From assembly GCA_035772405.1 (NCBI GenBank), contig JAYKKM010000378.1:1782501-1846500 (forward strand): a stretch of DNA of 64,000 nucleotides. The letters are read 5' to 3'. The position numbers and the translations under genes were made by a program. The notes under the pieces are model-generated. The model worked only from the letters and a program-made list of their open reading frames with translations, did not search any database and was not told the DNA's origin. Shown here in pieces: positions 11,824 to 25,269 of the stretch; within the stretch, counting starts at the first letter, position 1; each line of letters begins with the position of its first letter. The DNA is from Chrysogorgia sp. JL179-B06. Its lineage: Eukaryota; Cnidaria; Anthozoa; Scleralcyonacea; Chrysogorgiidae.

Positions 11824-14474
11824 TTATACATCCACAACTGCATGTTTGAGGATAATGATCTCTTCATTATTTTTCGTGTATGAAGACAGACAACTGTACG
11901 ACTTGATACAAGAATAGCTGAAGCACTTATTGACTGGTTGGGAAACATGCAATATATTGTAATAACCCATTTCAGGCTTATATACAGCTTGGATTATTTT
12001 AATTAGAAAGCAAACACTACATGTATGTTGAAAAAGCATTACAATTTTTCCAAACACCAAACCAAATTGGGTAAATTCAATTGCAATATAATCATCCTTT
12101 TTATACTTTATCCCATGAACAATACCACTAAGGGAGGTAACCACTTCTCTTGATGCCAAGTGGTGGTTCTTAAATGCATCCTTGATACAATCACTATATA
12201 AATCTAAATTCAATGGAATTGCATCTTCAAAACAGACACTACTGCCAAACAGTGATCCACTACTAAAATATGCTTGCAACAGTTGATGACGCTCAGCAAA
12301 CGTACGACATATATTAATGAAATTCTGGCTGTATCGAGCACATCTCTTAAAATATGAATGCTTACTTTCAAATCGAAGGGTCCAAACTCTCATCAAGGGA
12401 CCAAATTGCAATAACTGCCTTGGGTAATGAGCCAGATAATGATGCTTGGGTCTTAAAGGTGTGTCAGGGAATAGGGTAACACGAAGTTCTAAATATTCTT
12501 CAATTTTAATTCTTAAATATGCAACCTGGCCAAATGTTATTTTTGGTGCACACACAAGTTCAACAATTTCCCTTAGTAAAAGTATTAACCCCCAGACTTT
12601 ATCACTAGTATCTAGTACATTTAGGCAAATCAAAACTGGGAGCAGCCGAAGAAAACACCAATTTTGGACAGCATGTCCACCCAATTTCTTGCTTTTGTCG
12701 TTCAAAATGTTGGGCTTATCATTTGCATCACTCCCTTTGTACTTGAACTTAGTTATCATTTGGTTTAAAGAAACATAGGTAAACCACTTCCTTACTTTAA
12801 CCAGATAGTTGATGAAAAGAGCCAAATCATATTGAACCACACCTTCAAATAAATCATGGCCAAGACAAGGTGGCAAGCCAGGATTACATACATGGTAATA
12901 CCTCAATTCATTAAAAATGGAGTTGAATTTTATCCCATGATAATGAATTAATTCAGTATTGCTTTCAACTTTTTCCACAGCTTCTATGTAGTTGCTGGGT
13001 GTTCTCTCAGGGAAAATATCTAATACCTCACCAGATTTAATGTGATTAGATGTTATTAAGCAGGATCGACACACATGTGAAGTGCTGCTAAAATTTTCTG
13101 TGAAGCCCCCAATGCAATGGCTGCCCAAATTATCTCCAAGAAACATTGCTACTGTTCCCCGTACATACTCATTGCCTACTAATACACCACTTTCCTCAAT
13201 CTCTTTGAGGTCATTGACTAGTTCACGGAATACAATATTCTGACCAAAATATTTAAAATCAGCCTCTCTTACTAGCAGAACAAGTTGCATTTGATCAACC
13301 TTTGAGCGGTTTTCAGGGTAAATGTTACCTAGGGTAACATAAACTGCCAATACCTTGTGCTTCTTTTTTGCTGATCCTAATGGATTGACAACTTCAAAAG
13401 AATCTTGATAAAGTAATAATTTCAAAGCATTTGGGACTTCATTAAATAAAACATTACTTTTTGTTACACTGCCATCAGTGATATCTTGTAAAACTCCCTC
13501 TTGAGAAGGAATGGGGTTATCAAATTGTTCTTTAACACTTTTGTCTTTCAAAAATTCTGTAATAGTGTTAACAATAGGAACATACTCACAGCATCTTTTC
13601 ACATTATCCTTATCAAACCCAAGACAAATAGCAACTGGGGCAACATACCTGAAACTATCTTTAAAATACTGTTTTCGCCTATAATCAGTGCTTAGTGGAC
13701 CTTTGTCAGCATGTACATTGTTAAATATGTCATTATTGAAAATTTCTTCAGTTATTTCATTGATTTGCATTTCAGAAATAGCTATTTCTTCCATTTTCTT
13801 CTTGATATGTCCTCTTAAATAATTTTGAGATATGCTATGCATTGATTGCATCTCTTGAACCACCATTTGTACAGTAGTGGCTGGCATATGGTACTTTGCA
13901 CTAAGTTTTAAGTAAAATAAGGCCAAATTATTTAGGAACAACTCTCTATCATTTTCATCATCATTGCTATTATTCTCACCATCACTATCACAAAACGTTG
14001 AATCATCTAAGCTGTCTGATAAGGTACATGGCATGTCTGCTACTTGAACATTATTATTAAGATAACTGTTAGGATTTATCACTAAATTTTGCAAAACTTT
14101 CCTGTTGGAAGTCTCTCTATGACGCCCACTTAAATTTAAAACCACATCCTTGAAAAGGGCACCTGTGCTATGTGACTTTTTAGATGTTGAAGTAAATCGT
14201 TCAAATTTCGAACAACTTGGGCGCAAAAATCAAATGGGCATCGCATTTGAATGGTTTCACTTATATCTATTAATGTTTCTTGTCTGTCATTTCTTAAATG
14301 ACCATGATCACGAGTTACATGAGATTTAAATGCATTGTAAGTGCGAAAAGTCCTCGTACAACCCCGAACAGCACAGGGAAACTTAATATTTGCCTCGTTG
14401 GAGTGCATTCGGTAGTGTTGGGCATACCCTTTCAAAGACCCAGTTCGATGTAAACAGGCTTTACACGAGTACAT
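11824..14474 (-). CDS. CACTA/EnSpm-type transposase with N-terminal C2H2 fingers, one frame break
   Basis: Two minus-strand frames overlap at 14226-14136. The first (14474-14136) has three C2H2 fingers: C-x2-C from 'YSCKACLHR', C-x4-C from 'FPCAVRGCTRTF', and 'MRCPFDFC' ending 'QHLKSHI'. The second, about 800 residues, carries the catalytic region. 'LYQDSFEVVNPLGSAKKKHK' and 'MFLGDNLGSHCIGGF' supply candidate Asp residues, followed by a Cys pair ('HVCRSCLI'), and 'PPCLGHDLFEGVVQYDLALF' lies downstream. The D-x4-NPLGS and C-x2-C arrangement resembles the TNP2/Transposase_21 family. The frame change near 14150 is either a single-base indel or an unrecognised intron. The protein would bind the subterminal ACTGTAAA motifs and cut the CACTG ends. 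Confidence 0.75.
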
Positions 14475-15183
14475 TACAACAAAAACTATATACAGATATA
14501 AAAAGGTTAAGTAAACATCTATTTACCTAGTAAAATATTGCTGATGACACAAACACACGCCAAATTTCCGTTGTCAACTCCAACTTAAACAAGATTTCTC
14601 CTCGTGTTCGATAAAATGGCGTTCAAAAACACAAACCTGTCCCATGTCTCTGTGCGGTCCGAATTTGAACTATCCCACGATGCTTTGGAAGCTCCCCTGA
14701 CCTTTATTGATTCTTTTATCGCTAATAAAAATTCGAATTAAATAGATATCCATGTTTACGGTCGCACACTATTCATTTCAAAACCATACCGAAGAACAAG
14801 TATAATTCACAGTCCCTATTGATTTCACAAATTATTGTAGTTCAGTTTGCACTGTACAATTAATAGTATTTTTTATCTCAAAAAACAGAGAATTTTTTAT
14901 AAATATAACAGTACTTTGTACGGTAATGTAACTTTACAATATAATTGTTAAATAACATGGTAGAATTTTTTGTGAAAAAACAGAATTTTTAAAACAACAG
15001 TACTTTCTACTGTAACATTGCTGAGCAGTATATTTGCTGTTAAATTTTACTGTAGATTTTCATGTAAAAAAACAGATTATGTTAAAACAACACCACTTTC
15101 TAATGTAAAACGTCTTTACAGTAGACTTACTGTTAAATATTACAGTAGTTTTCCCAGTAAAAATACAGAAATTTTTAACAGTG

Positions 15184-15443
15184 TAGGTAATTAGATAGTA
15201 CTGTCTCCTTCTTCAGTTGACTTCTCATCGGGGGTTCCCCCTCTAGCCATATGGTTAAACACATGTTTACTAGTTGTCAGTCCACCTGATAACAACCCTA
15301 AACAAGGACGATAGGGGGATACGTATGATATAAACTTCTTTACGTCTCTTTTTAATAGCTGGTTAGTATTCAATTCATTTTCAAGCTTCTCAGGTGACTC
15401 AATAGCGTCGAACCCGCCTAACGCTTGCGAGTAGATTTGAGTA
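15184..15443 (-). other. Short minus-strand frame, unknown
   Basis: A frame at 15373-15191, open further upstream, encodes 'LLKRDVKKFISYVSPYRP' then 'LGLLSGGLTTSKHVFNH'. It looks protein-like but I do not recognise it. It may be the end of a decayed element ORF. Confidence 0.25.
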
Positions 15444-15662
15444 AAATGGATAGCAAAATGGCGCTCTTTTGATTGGCTAACAACATTGACTAATTTGCAT
15501 ACTAACAGGTGGCCATGGCAAATGAAGTGTCCACGGCGAATATTTTATCCAACTTAGTATCCAAATGGATAGCAAAATGCCGCTTTTTTGATTGGCTAAC
15601 AACATTGACTAATTTGCATATCAAATGCAGGTGGCTGTAACTATTTCCACGGCGAATGGACT
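15444..15662. repeat. Tandem duplication, 119-bp period
   Basis: Two copies begin AAATGGATAGCAAAATG and include GATTGGCTAACAACATTGAC and CCACGGCGAAT; they diverge at a few bases. Confidence 0.75.
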
Positions 15663-16105
15663 CGTTGAAGCGACACCGATAGCACCAGCTGGGTTTGATA
15701 GGACACGAAGTTGATTGTGAAACGCTGTGTGAAATTTGTTGTACATTACCACTAAACTGAGTTTAGTGTTTTTTTTGCGCGTGTGAAATTTGCACTCATT
15801 GAAGCGACACCGATGATACCAGCTGGGTTTGGTACGATACGAAGTTGATTGTGAAATGTAATATAAAATTTGTGGCTGTGCTCGTTGAAACAGTTCACGA
15901 AGCGATGTTGATGACACCAGCTAGTGATGTGTCCTTGAAGTGTGGTTGTGTAGTATAGCACATTGCATGAGGCACACTTTCGTGATTTATACGGCAGCCC
16001 GAGACCAACCCAACGTTGAGCTGGCGGTTTAGTGTGGCGATAGAAACGCCGTATCAAATTTGCGAGAGAGTTTGTCGAAACAGTGAATGAAGCGATACCT
16101 ATGGC
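15663..16105. repeat. Degenerate tandem array, units of about 100-190 bp
   Basis: GAAGCGACACCGAT followed by ACCAGCTGGGTTTG recurs at about 15667 and 15801, with weaker copies near 15899 and 16089. Unit length is irregular. Confidence 0.6.
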
Positions 16106-16321
16106 ATCAGCTTGCGACCAAAGTTATGCCGGAATGTTGACGTCGAGGTGGTAAATTAGATGGGGGTACCAGCACACTCCCAAAATTTGTAAAATAACAA
16201 GAAACCAACCCCATGTCTACGGTCAAGTTTACCGTCTTGAGACGGCTTTCGAGTTGTATTTCTCGTTTCTTTGATCATCTCCTATCTGAAGCTGCACTAC
16301 TATAGTCAGCTGGGCTTGGAG

Positions 16322-16341
16322 GGTTAGGGTTAGGGTTAGGT
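16322..16341 (+). repeat. Interstitial telomere-like repeat
   Basis: Three consecutive TTAGGG-type units (GGGTTAGGGTTAGGGTTAGG). The metazoan telomere motif is expected at chromosome ends; a run this short could be chance or a healed break. Confidence 0.5.
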
Positions 16342-16418
16342 TGGTCTCGGACGGCCGTATAAATCACGAAAGTGTGCCTGTACCCATATGTGCTATACTA
16401 TCATGATTTCCACCTGCA

Positions 16419-16420
16419 CA

Positions 16421-16458
<38 letters not shown>
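16419..16458. repeat. AT dinucleotide microsatellite
   Basis: Uninterrupted (TA)n directly abutting the 238-bp array. Confidence 0.9.
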
Positions 16459-17612
<1,154 letters not shown>

Positions 17613-17696
17613 ACAATTCGCTCTACCACTCAAGGTATTGAGCACTCTTAGATGATTGCAAACGATTCGCTTCATTTTATATAATATATATATATA

Positions 17697-17870
17697 TATA
17701 TAGCAAAGTGAAAAGGTGGTAAACTGCCAAGAATTTAGTGACGAGACACTGACGTTTCATCAGAGTAAGATCTTACTCTGGTCTTACTCTGATGAAGGGC
17801 TCCGCTCGAAACGTCAGTGTCTCGTCACTAAATTCTTGGCAGTTTACCACCTTTTCACTTTGCTATATAT
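17697..17870. repeat. Near-perfect 170-bp palindrome with hammerhead-like core
   Basis: The arms of about 75 bp are almost exact complements (AGCAAAGTGAAAAGGTGGTA against TACCACCTTTTCACTTTGCT, and ACGAGACACTGACGTTTC against GAAACGTCAGTGTCTCGT). The right half contains CTGATGA, a short GGGC/GCTC hairpin, then GAAACGTC: the order of a hammerhead ribozyme core, as found in Penelope-like elements. The nucleotide after CTGATGA and the stem I register do not fit the consensus cleanly, so activity is doubtful. Confidence 0.6.
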
Positions 17871-17916
17871 TCAAAACACTGTCTACGCAGCACTCTACTT
17901 TTTACTACTCTCGGAT

Positions 17917-18603
<687 letters not shown>

Positions 18604-19111
18604 CACTTTTGCCTGGGTTTCTGCTGTTGTTTTGCTTTTCTGTTTCGTTTGTTGTGGTCGGTTCATATCCTGTCAAATAAACCAGTAGGTTCTAGAACTA
18701 GTGTAGGCTGTAAATATAAATTCATAACTCTAAATTCGTTAAAAACGTTGAAAATTTACCGAGTTTTGTTGCTGTGTTGTAGGCGACAAGCTTTTAAAAC
18801 AGTGACTTGGAAATTAATATAATTTTAGGCTAGCCTGAGTCACCCGAGTGTAAACTATTTTTCGACTTAAAAATTCGAATCTATTCATAGGATAATATAT
18901 ATAGTAGACTAGTGCATTGTTTAAAATATAGGTTTAGTAGTAGTTATAAATCTTGATAGTTATATTAAAATTTTTAGGTAGGTATAAACTGTATATATAC
19001 ATAGAGTAAATTTGTAAATAGTCAATTGTAAAATATATAATTATATAAAAGCATATCAATAACATAAATATAATTGTAAATAAGAAATAGGTTTTAGTAT
19101 TAATTTATATA

Positions 19112-20376
19112 ATGGATCATGAACCGGGTCCTTCAATGGAGTCAGACAAAGAATTGCCAACTTTAAGAGGCGGGTGGACAAAGAGCTTAAAAGATATTCC
19201 AGAATTTTCATACAAAAAATTAGAAGAGCATTTAGTCCTTCAATCTGAAAAAACACCTGATTGCAAGCCTGCTGAAGCATTTAAACACAAGAAAAGTGGA
19301 TATCGACTTTTTAAGGCTGGGTATACAACACATATTCAAGTTAAACCAAATGTGAAGAAAGGGAATGAAGCAGTTCATTTCCTTGTACGTTGCCAAGTAA
19401 GTGCTCAAATGCGAAAAAAAACAATACCTGGTTTATGTTCACCTGGACCAAACCTCTGGAGATCTTGTTTTTGCAAAATGTACTGTCCTGCTGGTGCTGG
19501 AGGTCGTTGCAAACATGTAGCAGTCGTTTTGTTTCAGTTGTTAAACTACATTGAGCTTGGACTGACTGAGATACTTGATGACAAGACATGCACTCAGGAA
19601 CATCAGCAGTGGCATGTCCCAAAAAGATCACACACAGGATGCAGTACTGTTTGAAGATCTCATTTTCCACCAAGACACTTATGAAAAGGACAAAAAAGGG
19701 TACAAACGTCATGTGCTAGAAGGTAAAAAGGGATGCTTATTGTTCAACATCTGAAAAGGTTTACAAAAGTGACCTGCAACGTCTTAAAGCTGGGTTAGAA
19801 AGAGCAGGAAGTAAATGCCATTTAATTGACCAATTAACTGATACGGGTTGTGTTCCATGTGAATTTAATGTTCATGAATTGCCATCAAGGAAGAGAATTG
19901 TAAAGGCAGAGCGAGTGGGTGATAAACTAGATTCAACAAATGTAAGGTGTCACATACTTTCAAAATTAAATGAAGGATTAGATTGTGCTACAGTTCCTAA
20001 AGAAGAAAAATGCATTAATTTTATTAAAGATATGTTACTTGTAGACAATGAGACATGCAAAGAACTTGAAAAGAATACACGTAAACAAAGTGAATGCAAG
20101 GAATGGTATGATCAAAGAAAATATCGGTTGACTTCATCAATGTTTGGCTTTGTAATGAAGAGAAGAAAGTCAATCTATCCAAAGAGTATAGTAAACAGAA
20201 TCACCAAACCATGCCAAACAAAAAGTGCAAGTTGTCAGTGGGGAACTGAAAATGAACAGGCTGCTTTACTAAGATACTATGAGCACAAAGAAGAGCTCAA
20301 CCAACATGTAGATGTTTTTTATTTACTGCTTTTATTTACTGCTTTTTATTTTGATTATTTAATCAATCTTGTTTAA
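19112..20376 (+). pseudogene. SWIM zinc finger / YqaJ-like nuclease, frameshifted and truncated
   Basis: The first frame (19112-19654) contains a SWIM finger, 'CFCKMYCPAGAGGRCKHVAV', and 'QQWHVPKRS'. Near 19635 the frame shifts to 'DAVLFEDLIFHQDTYEKDKK', and near 19735 it shifts again to 'SEKVYKSDLQRLKAGLERAG'. The last part has the YqaJ core ('EWYDQRKYRLTSSMFGFVMK', 'GTENEQAALLRYYE') with a Glu expected for metal binding. It then ends in unrelated sequence ('FYLLLLFTAFYFDY'), so the downstream catalytic Asp and Glu-x-Lys are gone. In ISL2EU elements this protein accompanies the transposase; its job is not settled. The start codon lies inside the terminal inverted repeat. Confidence 0.75.
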
Positions 20377-20703
20377 TTATAGTGATGTAAAATCATTAAC
20401 AATGTTAAAGAATGAAACACTAATCCGAAACAAAATTGTTCAGTAAATGAACTTATTATTATTGATAAAGTAAGTATGTTGTACCATATTAAAAATTCTG
20501 AACACAGTATAATGTAAACAGACGTTTTCTGCTCTAATTAGATAATAACATATGTATATATCTTGACAAAAACCAAAATACATATAATTAGTACTGTCTA
20601 TGCAGTACTTTAAGTACCACAAAAAAACATTATGGCCTGTTACCTTTCATTTACACCAATGTGTACCATGAAAAATATTTGTACTTATTAATATTGAAGA
20701 CTA

Positions 20704-22680
20704 TCACTCTTCATGTTGCTGGATCAATGGTCTGGAGAACAAAGTAAGATAACAGCAGATAACCCAAATCTTGTTCATGTCAGCAGCCATTGAAATTGGT
20801 AAGTTATGCTGGAGAATGCGAAAGCTCTTTATTCTCTGAATAGCTCGTTCAACGTGTATACGGTGTTTGGCAATCCTTCTCGTTTTGACTTCATCCTCTT
20901 CAGAAAATTGTTTCTGCTCACCAAGGAAGGGAGGTAAGTTTAATGAGACATCAGCTGGTAAATCGTCTTCGATACCAAACCCTCTATCGGCCATTATCTC
21001 ATTACCTGGTTCCAGTAACTTCAGAACTTCACAGTCATTGGTCAATTGTTTATCTGAAGTGTTTCCAGCATAGAGTTCTGAGACAAATGCTAAGTCACCT
21101 CTGGGAGAAATACCAACCAGACCTTTGCCAGTGTTATGGTGTTTGTACACTGTAAAAAATGAATGGTTGAAATAACCAAAAAAAAGGTCATCTGAATGCA
21201 ACTGAGAGAACCAGTTAAAAATTGGTCATAGTAACCAAAACCATATTGGTTAGCATAATCAATATTAATTTGGTTCAAATGACCAATTAGTATCGGTTAT
21301 CCAACCAATAACATTTGGTTATAACCATTTACGTTTTGGTGAGTACAACCAATAAAAAATGGTCAGTTTAAAAATCTGAGACAGCCAATAGACATTGGTT
21401 GCCTGTTGCTATTTTAACCAATTTAATATTGGTTGAAATGAAAATGACAGATTTAACCAGTTTCTAAATTTTTTGAATTTTTCATAAAAGTTATACATAA
21501 AAAGCATGAATGTCAAGCAAAAATATGAGAAATAATCCTAACATTTAATTACATAAAAATTACCATACAACGATTCATTAAATATCCTATAGACATAAGT
21601 ACACATCAATGCATAAGGTTGCTTAACAAGTTTTTGACACCACCTGGCAGCATTTTGCTGCATAATTGCTTTACTGGTTAGAAGTTACCTAATGTTTAAT
21701 GTTATTAATTTAACATCCTAATCGTGCAGCAAAATGTTTATAATTTGGTGTATATACAGTAACATAATTAGCATATTATATGACTGTGACAACTCATAAA
21801 TCCAGACATATACAAGTCGGTATGGGCAATCTAAGCACTAAGCAGCCACAATATATCCTAAATTATCTTTAATTAGTACTTTGACTTCTTGGTTGGGAGG
21901 GCATTTCTATAAATAATTCTGTACAATCAATTATGACCCTAGTATTTGGATAGTTTTCTTTAAAACTTTGTGGCATTGTTTCCCTTACATAATTTTGCGA
22001 GGGCCAGATGGGGATGGATCGTAATCTCCTGTACAAGAAGTCAAGCCATGTAACCCAAATTCTTGACACCTGGGATGCAGACAAGTTGAATCTGTTTGCT
22101 AAATCTCTTTCCAGCAAACCCAATCGAAGTCTTGAAAGGCACAAGAATAGCTCTTCCTCCGAGGATAACAACCGGTTTGGTCCACACTTCTGCCGTGTTA
22201 CTGTTTGTGTTGTACTGTTGCAAGATCAAATGTACTGTAACCTATCACAAGCAGGACAAAGATAATCATAAAATGCCTTAAATGTGCTGTATTTACAGAA
22301 CCCAGTGTAGAACTCAAAATCACTATCTCTGTTCTTAAACCGTTCTACAGAGAACGTTTTTTGCTGAACCATTTTCTTAAGACTGCAAATCTCTTCTTCT
22401 TGCTCTTGGTTTTTCTGTCGAAGAGTCTTAACTAAATGCTCAAGTTCTGACATCCTGTGTTGTTGCATGTCTTCCAATGGTGCACTTTCTTCTTTCATCT
22501 GACTGTGATTGTCCTGTTTTGTAATGGCTCTATCCCTACATTTTGATGTTGGTCTAGGCTTTGTTGGTCTTGGCAATATTAATTTAGGTACAATGGTTGG
22601 AATGTTATAAAGACAAGTCTTCTTCCCACCCTCAAAATGTCTGGAACAAACTTTGTGATACTTATTTGGTACGAAGTGAA
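20704..22680 (-). pseudogene. THAP-HTH-DDE_Tnp_4 transposase, interrupted
   Basis: On the minus strand from about 22680, the end of a THAP finger ('YHKVCSRHFEGGKKTCL', 'YNIPTIVPKL') is followed by a coiled coil ('QKNQEQEEEICSLKKMVQQK') and 'RDSDFEFYTGFCKYSTFKAF'. A helix-turn-helix block comes next ('RLGLLERDLANRFNLSASQV'), with the first catalytic Asp in 'RVIIDCTELFIEMPSQP'. An insertion (about 21148-21878) interrupts the gene. It resumes with 'YKHHNTGKGLVGISPRGDL', the second Asp in 'IMADRGFGIEDDLP' and Glu in 'HRIHVERAIQRIKSFRIL'. The DDE triad therefore survives, but the THAP N-terminus is missing because the inverted repeat has replaced it. Confidence 0.75.
21148..21878. mobile_element. 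CACTG-ended insertion with TTGGTT repeats in the transposase gene
   Basis: The left end CACTGTAAAAAATGAATGGT resembles the CACTA/EnSpm ends elsewhere in the window. It is followed by a dense set of TTGGTT/AACCAA motifs in both orientations (21165-21440). GTAC occurs at both junctions. The right end (CTTTAATTAGTAC) is not a complement of the left, so the element is probably truncated or composite. Confidence 0.5.
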
Positions 22681-23285
22681 CACGTATAGTTAATCCCCCG
22701 CCTCCTCAAGTTGGCAATTCTTTGTCTGACTCCATTGAAGGACCCGGTTCATGATCCATTATATAAATTAATACTAAAACCTATTTCTTATTTACAATTA
22801 TATTTATGTTATTGATATGCTTTTATATCATTATATATTTTACAATTGACTATTTACAAATTTACTCTATGTATATATATACAGTTTATACCAATCTAAA
22901 AATTTTAATATAACTATATCAAGATTTATAACTACTACTAAACCTATATTTTAAACAATGCACTAGTCTACTATATATATTATCCTATGAATAGATTCGA
23001 ATTTTTAAGTCGAAAAATAGTTTACACTCGGGTGACTCAGGCTACTATAGCCTAAAATTATGTTAATTTCCAAGTCACTGTTTTAAAAGCTTGTCTCCTA
23101 CAACACAGCAACAAAACTCGGTAAATTTTCAACGTTTTTAACGAATTTAGAGTTATGAATTTATATTTACAGCCTACGGCCCTACACTAGTTCTAGAACC
23201 TACTAGTTTATTTGACAGCATATAAATCGACCACAACAAACGAAACAGAAAAGCAAAACAACAGCAGAAACCCAGGCAAAAATGC

Positions 23286-24817
23286 TTTCTCCTTGGTGCT
23301 TTTACAAAGTGCCAGAGCCGTTACCGACAAAACCTGTTTATTTTCGCGCCAAAATAATTTAAAAACATTGTCTTCAGAGGACATGCTTACCGAACAAGTG
23401 ACAGACATCATGGCCAAAGTTTGTCAATTTCAACAAACGAAAAAATCATTATAGAACACTTGATGATTCAGCAAATACGAGATCGTAATAAAACAACAAC
23501 ACACACATGTCTGTGAGGCAAAAAAAAGAACATATTTATTGCCATATTTCTTCGCTCCTTCAATAGATCTATAGCAATTTTCTCGTCCATTTCTGCTGTG
23601 ATTTCGCTGTGTTTGGTACACAACGTACTTTATAATCCCCTAACTACATTTCCCGTTTCCAAATTCTTCTGCGCTACAGACAATGTGCTTAAAATAATCA
23701 ATTATTTTCACAAGCAAAATTATGCTCACTTCGTGGCGGCCATTTCCCCTGCAAATGAAGCGCTACCATTTTTCCATTAAAACAAATCTAATATCTACAA
23801 GGTTGTGCGGCGATGTATTAAAATGTACTGCCTTCACAACTTTCTTGTATTAGTGACCATAGATGATTTGTGGTTGCGGAAGCGTACCTGAGTGGATGAG
23901 TGGAGGTCCTCAGTGGTCTCCAAGGAGTAAGAGTTTGCACAAAAGCCTCGATAGACCCAAAGTCAGAGCTTTCCTGGACTTAGAGTCCTTTCTCTGCTCT
24001 GTTAAAGCTTTTAAATTTAAAAAAAAAATGTAAATGGTGGACTGATGAGATCGATTGTTCGCAATGAAACTCTCATATCCCACCAGTAGCAGTCGGTATT
24101 TATTGATCCAACATGATATAATTAAATCTAAGAGATTGCAGTGATGTTTTGGTGATAATTTAAGTGAGCAATGAGTTATCCCAGAAATGAAAAATGTTGT
24201 GGCCATCTTAGCTCGTACCATGAGGAGTTGCACCTCTTCTTCGTAGATTTTGAACGTTATCTCGGTTAATATTTAACCGATTTCAATTTGGAAAACAGAT
24301 TGGAATTACCGAGTCTAAATACACAACATATGTATCAATTATATTATGCGAATACGCATACCCTTCGTAAAAACATTTTAATGTACTTAGAAATTAATCG
24401 GCAATCAGGTGGCCGCTTCGTCGTAGATATTTGAACGTTATCTCGGCCAATATTCACTCGATTGCAGTTATTAGATTTGGCATTCATATGATATACTTTT
24501 GACATTCATAACTAACTTGGCATTCATTATATAGTATCATTGAGATCGCGCGGACGAACCGTTTCGAAATCGCTATATATCAGTGAACACGTCGAACACA
24601 CAAAGAACACTTCGGTGACCAGATCAGAAGTGAAGAAAGAAATCACTTGACAATATTGCGTTCAAAGGTCCAAAAGAACTCGCAAAATCAAGCTTTACTG
24701 TTTACAGTGTGTTCTATACAGCCTGGATCATTGTCAAATCGCGACATTGACCAAATAACACAGAAACGCTGCAGAAACCTAGACTCGGCTACCACAGTAT
24801 GACTCAAAGACGTCTAT
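23286..24817. other. No gene recognised
   Basis: AT-rich non-coding sequence. Two short blocks (near 24240 and 24418) share TCGTAGAT, TTGAACGTTATCTCGG and AATATT, a diverged repeat about 180 bp apart. No open frame shows domain features. Confidence 0.4.
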
Positions 24818-25232
24818 AATAATAATAATAATAATAATAATAGTTTATTTCTGCCAGTTGCAATTTAAAAAAAATGAATTACAGGCTGATTATACACTAT
24901 AATTAATTATATTAAATATATATAATAATATAATTATAATAAACTTGTGACCTAATTAGTACGGTTGAAACTTCACAGTGGCAAAATTGGCAAATCGATC
25001 CCGTCCTGGTAGGCATAGGATAGCATTGCTTCCCAGATCTTAATGTGTGATTTGATGTTACCCGGATAACTCTATCATGAATTAATGGGAAAATGGGATT
25101 CCCTGGTTTGATATTAGTTATAAATTTACCTACGAAGCTACCCATCTTAATAAACATCTGTGGATATATTAAATTGCAAGAGTTTCTCTAACAATATGCC
25201 ATGGTCAATAAGATCAAACCCTTTGCGGAAAT
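24818..25232 (-). pseudogene. LINE (CR1/L2-like) 3' fragment with (ATT)n tail
   Basis: On the minus strand, the RT palm motif 'DFRKGFDLIDHGILLEKLLQ' (25231-25165) is followed soon after by C-terminal sequence ('NIKPGNPIFPLIHDRVIRVT'). An (ATT)n run at 24842-24818 marks the 3' end. The middle of RT is deleted. Confidence 0.65.
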
Positions 25233-25269
25233 CAGAAATCCGGAAGACCATCCAACACGGATAAAGAAA

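Larger units (their letters stand above)
5726..15183. mobile_element. Full-length CACTA/EnSpm-type DNA transposon, 9.46 kb
   Basis: The left end reads CACTGTTAAAAAAATATCTG and the right end is its imperfect complement, finishing AATTTTTAACAGTG. Both ends are packed with short subterminal motifs (TTTTACAGTA, ACTGTAAA) in both orientations, a hallmark of EnSpm elements. The dinucleotide TA flanks both ends (5724-5725, 15184-15185). Inside are two minus-strand genes: a zinc-finger transposase (14474-11824) and a five-exon SAM-domain gene (11196-6605). Smaller elements have inserted at 7886, 8389 and 11259. Apart from one frame break in the transposase it looks close to intact. Confidence 0.75.
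18604..23285. mobile_element. ISL2EU-like DNA transposon with inverted repeats of about 570 bp, decayed
   Basis: The arms at 18604-19176 and 22714-23285 are near-perfect complements, with outer ends GCACTTTTGCCTGGGTTTCT and AGAAACCCAGGCAAAAATGC. Between them lie a plus-strand SWIM/YqaJ nuclease-like gene and a minus-strand THAP, helix-turn-helix, DDE_Tnp_4 transposase gene. A transposase paired with a YqaJ-type nuclease is the arrangement described for ISL2EU elements. Both genes are broken, and the middle (20380-20700) has lost the YqaJ C-terminal half. No target duplication is recognised. Confidence 0.7.

Noticed and set aside
23598..23780. Plus-strand frame near CAAATGAAGCG
   Set aside because: Short, no recognisable features, lies in unassigned AT-rich sequence.
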